Source: Rouxiella aceris
GTDB lineage: Bacteria > Pseudomonadota > Gammaproteobacteria > Enterobacterales > Enterobacteriaceae
Assembly: GCF_012933545.1 (NCBI RefSeq)
Contig: NZ_JAADJU010000009.1
Span: 62,001 to 126,000, forward strand
DNA: 64,000 nucleotides
Reading direction: 5' to 3'
Shown here: piece after piece, positions 60,415-64,000 of the stretch
Position numbering within the stretch: the first letter of the stretch is position 1
Layout of the letters: each line of letters opens with the position of its first letter
Made by a program: the position numbers and the translations under genes
Notes under the pieces: model-generated
The model's database searches: none
The model's input: the letters and a program-made list of their open reading frames with translations, nothing else
What the model was told of the DNA's origin: nothing

Positions 60415-61347
60415 CTATTTGGCAGCCGATTCTCTTTTGCGGTGTATACGATATATCTTGCTCACTTCTTTAAAGTAATCCGTCAGATAGTTGATGCACA
60501 CCTGCACTTTCAGCGGCAGCTTGTCTTTTTCGGTGTACAGCGCATACACCGGGCGCGGCTCGGTTTGGTAGTTACCAAACAAAATCTCCACCTCCCCTGA
60601 ATTAATCTCATCAATAATCCACATCAGCGGCACATAGGCGATACCTACCCCGGACTTGAGCCAGCGGATCATGGTCTGGGCGTCGTTGGTGATAAAGCGT
60701 CCCTCCGGGGAAATGCGCATGGTCTGACCTTCCGGGGTGATCACATCAAAATCGCTGTCGTGGCGCACGCTGTATTCCAGCCAGGCAAAATTCACCATAT
60801 CCGCCGGGGTTTCCGGTTTGCCGTGTTGGCTAAGATAGCTTTTGGCCGAGCACACCACCATCGGCATGGCGCCGAGCAGTTTGGAGAATAGGCTCGAATC
60901 CTGAAGTTTCCCCACGCGGATCACCAGGTCCAGGCCATCGGCAATCAGATCCGGTGCCGGAATACCGGTTACCAGGTTGACGGTCAACCCCGGATATTCA
61001 CTCAGCATCTTGGCGGTCATTGCAGCAAGAACATTTTGTGCCATTGTTGACGAGCTGCCGATGCGTAACGTCCCGGTGGGGGTGTTATTAAATGCGTATA
61101 ATTGCTCATGTACTTCCCGCACGCTTTGCAGCATTTTCTGGCAACCCTGGTAGTAAATTTTACCGGCTTCAGTCAGCCCAAGACTGCGGGTGCTTCTATT
61201 TAATAGCTTGATCTGCAATTCATTTTCTAGCTTGGTAATACTTTGGCTGATTGCCGAAACGCTCATTTTAAGGCGTAAAGCGGCGGCGGTGTATGAGCCG
61301 CTTTCCACTACCTGAGCAAATACCGACATGCGTTTTAATCGATCCAT
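60415..61347 (-). CDS. aaeR: LysR-family regulator AaeR
   Basis: The 310 residues have an N-terminal HTH (MSVFAQVVESGSYTAAALRL, VSAISQSITKLE) and an effector domain. AaeR activates the divergent aaeXAB operon in response to aromatic carboxylates such as p-hydroxybenzoate. The ATG at 61347 gives the E. coli-like N-terminus MDRLKRM. Convergent with tldD. The 302-bp divergent gap to aaeX is AT-rich and must hold the AaeR sites; none is obvious by eye. Confidence 0.92.
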   Translation of the reverse strand: MDRLKRMSVFAQVVESGSYTAAALRLKMSVSAISQSITKLENELQIKLLNRSTRSLGLTEAGKIYYQGCQKMLQSVREVHEQLYAFNNTPTGTLRIGSSSTMAQNVLAAMTAKMLSEYPGLTVNLVTGIPAPDLIADGLDLVIRVGKLQDSSLFSKLLGAMPMVVCSAKSYLSQHGKPETPADMVNFAWLEYSVRHDSDFDVITPEGQTMRISPEGRFITNDAQTMIRWLKSGVGIAYVPLMWIIDEINSGEVEILFGNYQTEPRPVYALYTEKDKLPLKVQVCINYLTDYFKEVSKIYRIHRKRESAAK

Positions 61348-61649
61348 TATTAAGCCTGGCTTAAAAGTGATTGTGATCACAGAATGTTGATAAGTTGATA
61401 ATAAGCAGGCTAATATACTTGCTCAGATAAAAGCCTCAAGTTCGGATATCATAAAATCAACAATCTTACCCCTGCTGACTTTTCTGGCAATCCAACATTA
61501 CCCTTCAGCGCATGTCATTGAGTTCCTCTCTGACACTGTGTCGATTTCTATTAAAGTTAATGAATCATATTTGCGATGTTAAAATTAGTGAATAATATGA
61601 GGCCTGCTGTGCGTTGCTACCTGTGTGGTAAGAGTTTAAGGAACTATCC

Positions 61650-61853
61650 ATGAGTTTGCTTCCGGTGATGGTGATTTTCGGATTGTCGTTTCCCCCGGTG
61701 TTTTTTGAGATTTTGTTGGCGTTAGCCGTGTTTTTTGTTTTGCGCCGAATTCTGACCCCAACCGGGATTTACGATTTTGTCTGGCATCCGGCGTTATTTA
61801 ATACAGCACTGTATTGCTGTCTCTTTTACCTGATTTCCTGCTTGTTCGTTTGA
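61650..61853 (+). CDS. aaeX: AaeX membrane protein (DUF1656)
   Basis: The 67-residue protein has two membrane helices (about 15-32 and 49-66) and a DUF1656 core ([20 protein letters not shown]). It is the first gene of aaeXAB, preceded by TTTAAGGAA. Role unknown, but it always accompanies AaeA/AaeB. Confidence 0.92.
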   Translation: MSLLPVMVIFGLSFPPVFFEILLALAVFFVLRRILTPTGIYDFVWHPALFNTALYCCLFYLISCLFV

Positions 61854-61860
61854 GGCTGTC

Positions 61861-62793
61861 GTGAAAAACTTCTCAATAAAAATAATACGTTATGCAATTA
61901 CACTACTCATTGTGATCCTGGCTGCCATCGCGATTTTCCGCGCCTGGGTCTTCTACACCGAATCACCCTGGACGCGCGACGCCAAATTTACTGCCGATGT
62001 GGTGGCTATCGCCCCTGACGTTAGCGGACTGGTGACCGATGTGCCAGTGGTTGACAACCAGTTGGTTAAAAAAGGCGATGTGCTGTTTAAAATTGACCAG
62101 CCGCGCTACCAGCAAGTGTTGGCTGAGGCCAACGCCGACGTGGCTTATTACAAAGCCATGGCCGACGAGAAAAAACGTGAGGCTGGACGCCGGGTAAAAC
62201 TGGGCATCCAGGCCATGTCGCAGGAAGCCATTGATCAGGCAACCAATGACCAGCAAACCACTCTGCATCAGTTGGCGAAAGCACAGGCGGCAGCAAGCTC
62301 TGCGGCGCTGGATCTGCAACGTACCGTGGTGACTGCCCCGGCCGACGGTTGGGTTACCAACCTTACTGTCCATCCCGGCGCTTTTATTACCCGTGGCGCG
62401 ACCTCGGTGGCGCTGGTGAAACAAAATACGTTCTATGTGCTGGCCTATATGGAAGAAACCAAGCTGGCGCGCGTACAGAAAGGCGATCGGGTGGAGATCA
62501 CTCCGCTGGGCAGTAATCACATCCTGCATGGCACCGTCGACAGCGTGGCGGCAGCGGTCACCAACAGCAGCAGCTCGGCGGCAAGCAACGGCCTGGCCAC
62601 CATTGACAGTAACCTGGAGTGGGTGCGTCTGGCGCAGCGTGTACCGGTAAAAATTACGCTTAATGATATGGACGAAAAACATCCGTATTCGGCAGGGACT
62701 ACGGCAACGGTTGTCGTCGCCGGGGAAAATGATCGCGTTGCACACAGCTCCTGGTTTACCAAATTTTTGCACCGTCTGCGTGAGTTTGGTTAA
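61861..62793 (+). CDS. aaeA: p-Hydroxybenzoic acid efflux subunit AaeA (membrane fusion protein)
   Basis: The 310-residue HlyD-type periplasmic adaptor has an N-terminal membrane anchor (about 8-28), a lipoyl/biotinyl-like half ([20 protein letters not shown] in part), a helical hairpin (about 80-140) and a beta-barrel domain. It links inner-membrane AaeB to an outer-membrane channel for efflux of aromatic acids. A GTG start is used at 61861, 7 bp after aaeX. Confidence 0.94.
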   Translation: MKNFSIKIIRYAITLLIVILAAIAIFRAWVFYTESPWTRDAKFTADVVAIAPDVSGLVTDVPVVDNQLVKKGDVLFKIDQPRYQQVLAEANADVAYYKAMADEKKREAGRRVKLGIQAMSQEAIDQATNDQQTTLHQLAKAQAAASSAALDLQRTVVTAPADGWVTNLTVHPGAFITRGATSVALVKQNTFYVLAYMEETKLARVQKGDRVEITPLGSNHILHGTVDSVAAAVTNSSSSAASNGLATIDSNLEWVRLAQRVPVKITLNDMDEKHPYSAGTTATVVVAGENDRVAHSSWFTKFLHRLREFG

Positions 62794-62804
62794 GAGAAAA
62801 TAAT

Positions 62805-64000
62805 ATGAATAGCCAGACCTTCCTGCGTATGCGCTTTGCCTGCAAGCTGACCTTTGCCATTTTGGGCGCGTTGGTCTTGGGGTTTTATCTGCAACTGGAA
62901 ACCCCGCGCTGGTCGGCGATGACCGCGGCCATTGTCGCCGCCGGTCCGGCGCTGGTCGCTGGCGGTGAACCCTTCGCCGGGGCTATTCGTCATCGCGGTA
63001 TGCTGCGGGTGATCGGTACTTTTGTTGGCAGTATTGCTGCGGTGGCCATTATCGTTGCCACCGCCCGCGCGCCAGCAGTGATGTTATTGCTGTGCTGTCT
63101 GTGGGCCGGTTTTTGCACCTGGTGGTCAACGCTGGTTCGCGTTGAAAACTCTTATGCCCTGGGTCTGGCCGGCTATACGGCACTCATTATCGTGGTGCTG
63201 GCTTCCTCTTCCCTGCGCGAAGCGCCGCAGTTCGCCGTTGAGCGCTGTAGTGAGATTGTTTTGGGCATTTGCAGCGCCATAGTGGCGGATCTACTGTTCT
63301 CCCCGCGATCGATCAAAGGCGATATCGACCGCGCCGTAACCCGACTGCTGCTCGACCAATGGGCACTGATGAAACTCTGCCTGCATCAGGCTGAAAAAGC
63401 GGACATCGACCGCGCCTGGAACGGTCTGGTGAAAAGTACTACCGCCATCAATGCCATGCGTGGCAGCCTGATGATGGAGTCTTCTCGCTGGCAGCGCGTC
63501 AATCGCCGCCTGAAAGCCTTGCACAGTATGTCGTTAAGCCTGATCACTCAGGCCTGCGAAACCTATCTGATTATGCAGACTACCCCCGAGCTGGTACCGG
63601 TGGAGATCAAACGGCTGTTTGATGAGCCGGTTGCTGACCTGCATGACGTACGTAAAAAAATGAAACAGTTGCGACAGATTGTTGCCACCCTGCGTTCCGA
63701 TGATATTGCCCTGCCGCTTTACTCGTGGATTGGATCCGGTACCCGCGCACTGTTGATGATCACCGGCATCCATACCAATAGCAGTATCAGCAGCATCGAA
63801 AGCAATGTGTTGAACACTGAAGTGGTGATCCGCCCGGCGTCAGCCGAACGGCATCACGCCATGATTAACGGTTTACGCACCTTTGTTTCCAGCGCCATCG
63901 GCTGTCTGTTATGGCTGTGGACCGGCTGGACCTCTGGCCCCGGTTGTATCGTAATTATTGCGGTGATCACCTCACTGGCGATGCGTACGCCCAATCCGCG
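62805..64000 (+). CDS. aaeB: p-Hydroxybenzoic acid efflux subunit AaeB (5' part)
   Basis: Inner-membrane FUSC-family efflux transporter; the reading frame from the ATG at 62805 stays open to the window edge, giving 398 residues of about 650. An N-terminal six-helix bundle (about 10-160), a cytoplasmic region and the start of the second bundle ([20 protein letters not shown]) are seen. It starts 11 bp after aaeA. The gene is cut by the window, not broken. Confidence 0.93.
   Translation, partial: MNSQTFLRMRFACKLTFAILGALVLGFYLQLETPRWSAMTAAIVAAGPALVAGGEPFAGAIRHRGMLRVIGTFVGSIAAVAIIVATARAPAVMLLLCCLWAGFCTWWSTLVRVENSYALGLAGYTALIIVVLASSSLREAPQFAVERCSEIVLGICSAIVADLLFSPRSIKGDIDRAVTRLLLDQWALMKLCLHQAEKADIDRAWNGLVKSTTAINAMRGSLMMESSRWQRVNRRLKALHSMSLSLITQACETYLIMQTTPELVPVEIKRLFDEPVADLHDVRKKMKQLRQIVATLRSDDIALPLYSWIGSGTRALLMITGIHTNSSISSIESNVLNTEVVIRPASAERHHAMINGLRTFVSSAIGCLLWLWTGWTSGPGCIVIIAVITSLAMRTPNP

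Noticed and set aside
61963-62772. 269-codon open frame opposite aaeA
   Set aside because: Antisense to a complete efflux adaptor gene.

Overview
The window looks like chromosomal DNA of a member of the Enterobacterales, most likely Yersiniaceae or a close relative. From about 38.3 kb to the right edge the genes have the conserved enterobacterial order fis-dusB, prmA, panF-yhdT, accC-accB-aroQ, msrQ-msrP, csrD, mreBCD, maf-rng-yhdP-tldD and aaeR/aaeXAB, and Fis, MreB and RNase G have the same lengths as in E. coli. The genus is inferred from gene order and protein similarity only; no rRNA or tRNA gene was found.

Layout. (a) 1-4.4 kb is AT-rich accessory DNA. It holds the 3' end of an unidentified gene, a 155-residue protein and a 970-residue SMC/Rad50-like ATPase, all overlapping. 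This gene order resembles the ABC-three-component (ABC-3C) conflict systems. A small gene with a palindromic operator and an sRNA-like transcript lie at its right border. (b) 4.4-22 kb is a mosaic of single-gene functions: lipid A hydroxylase LpxO, an HD-GYP protein, a nitrilase with a divergent LysR regulator, a DMT exporter with a divergent AraC regulator, GNAT, GSTs, a RIO kinase, two overlapping solute-binding proteins with a ModE-like palindrome, a LysE exporter, an IMPase-family phosphatase, and an MHYT-GGDEF-EAL protein. (c) 22-29 kb holds the conserved pair ghxP-yjcE and the divergent cidR/cidAB cluster. (d) 29-33.5 kb is a complete general amino-acid ABC transporter (aapJQMP = yhdWXYZ) preceded by a near-perfect sigma-54 promoter. 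(e) 33.6-38.3 kb holds a CTP-synthase-like amidotransferase domain protein, an LpxP-like acyltransferase, a histidine-rich secreted peptide and DauA. (f) 38.3-64 kb is the conserved core block, covering fatty acid, cell-shape, RNA-turnover and envelope functions, ending inside aaeB.

Themes. Three c-di-GMP-type proteins occur here: HD-GYP, MHYT-GGDEF-EAL, and CsrD with degenerate motifs. Two lipid A modification enzymes are present, and several transporters have obvious local regulators. The least explained parts are the left-edge ATPase operon, the 167-bp element with inverted ends between accC and yhdT, the twin palindromes at 19.57-19.60 kb and the small open frame upstream of csrD.
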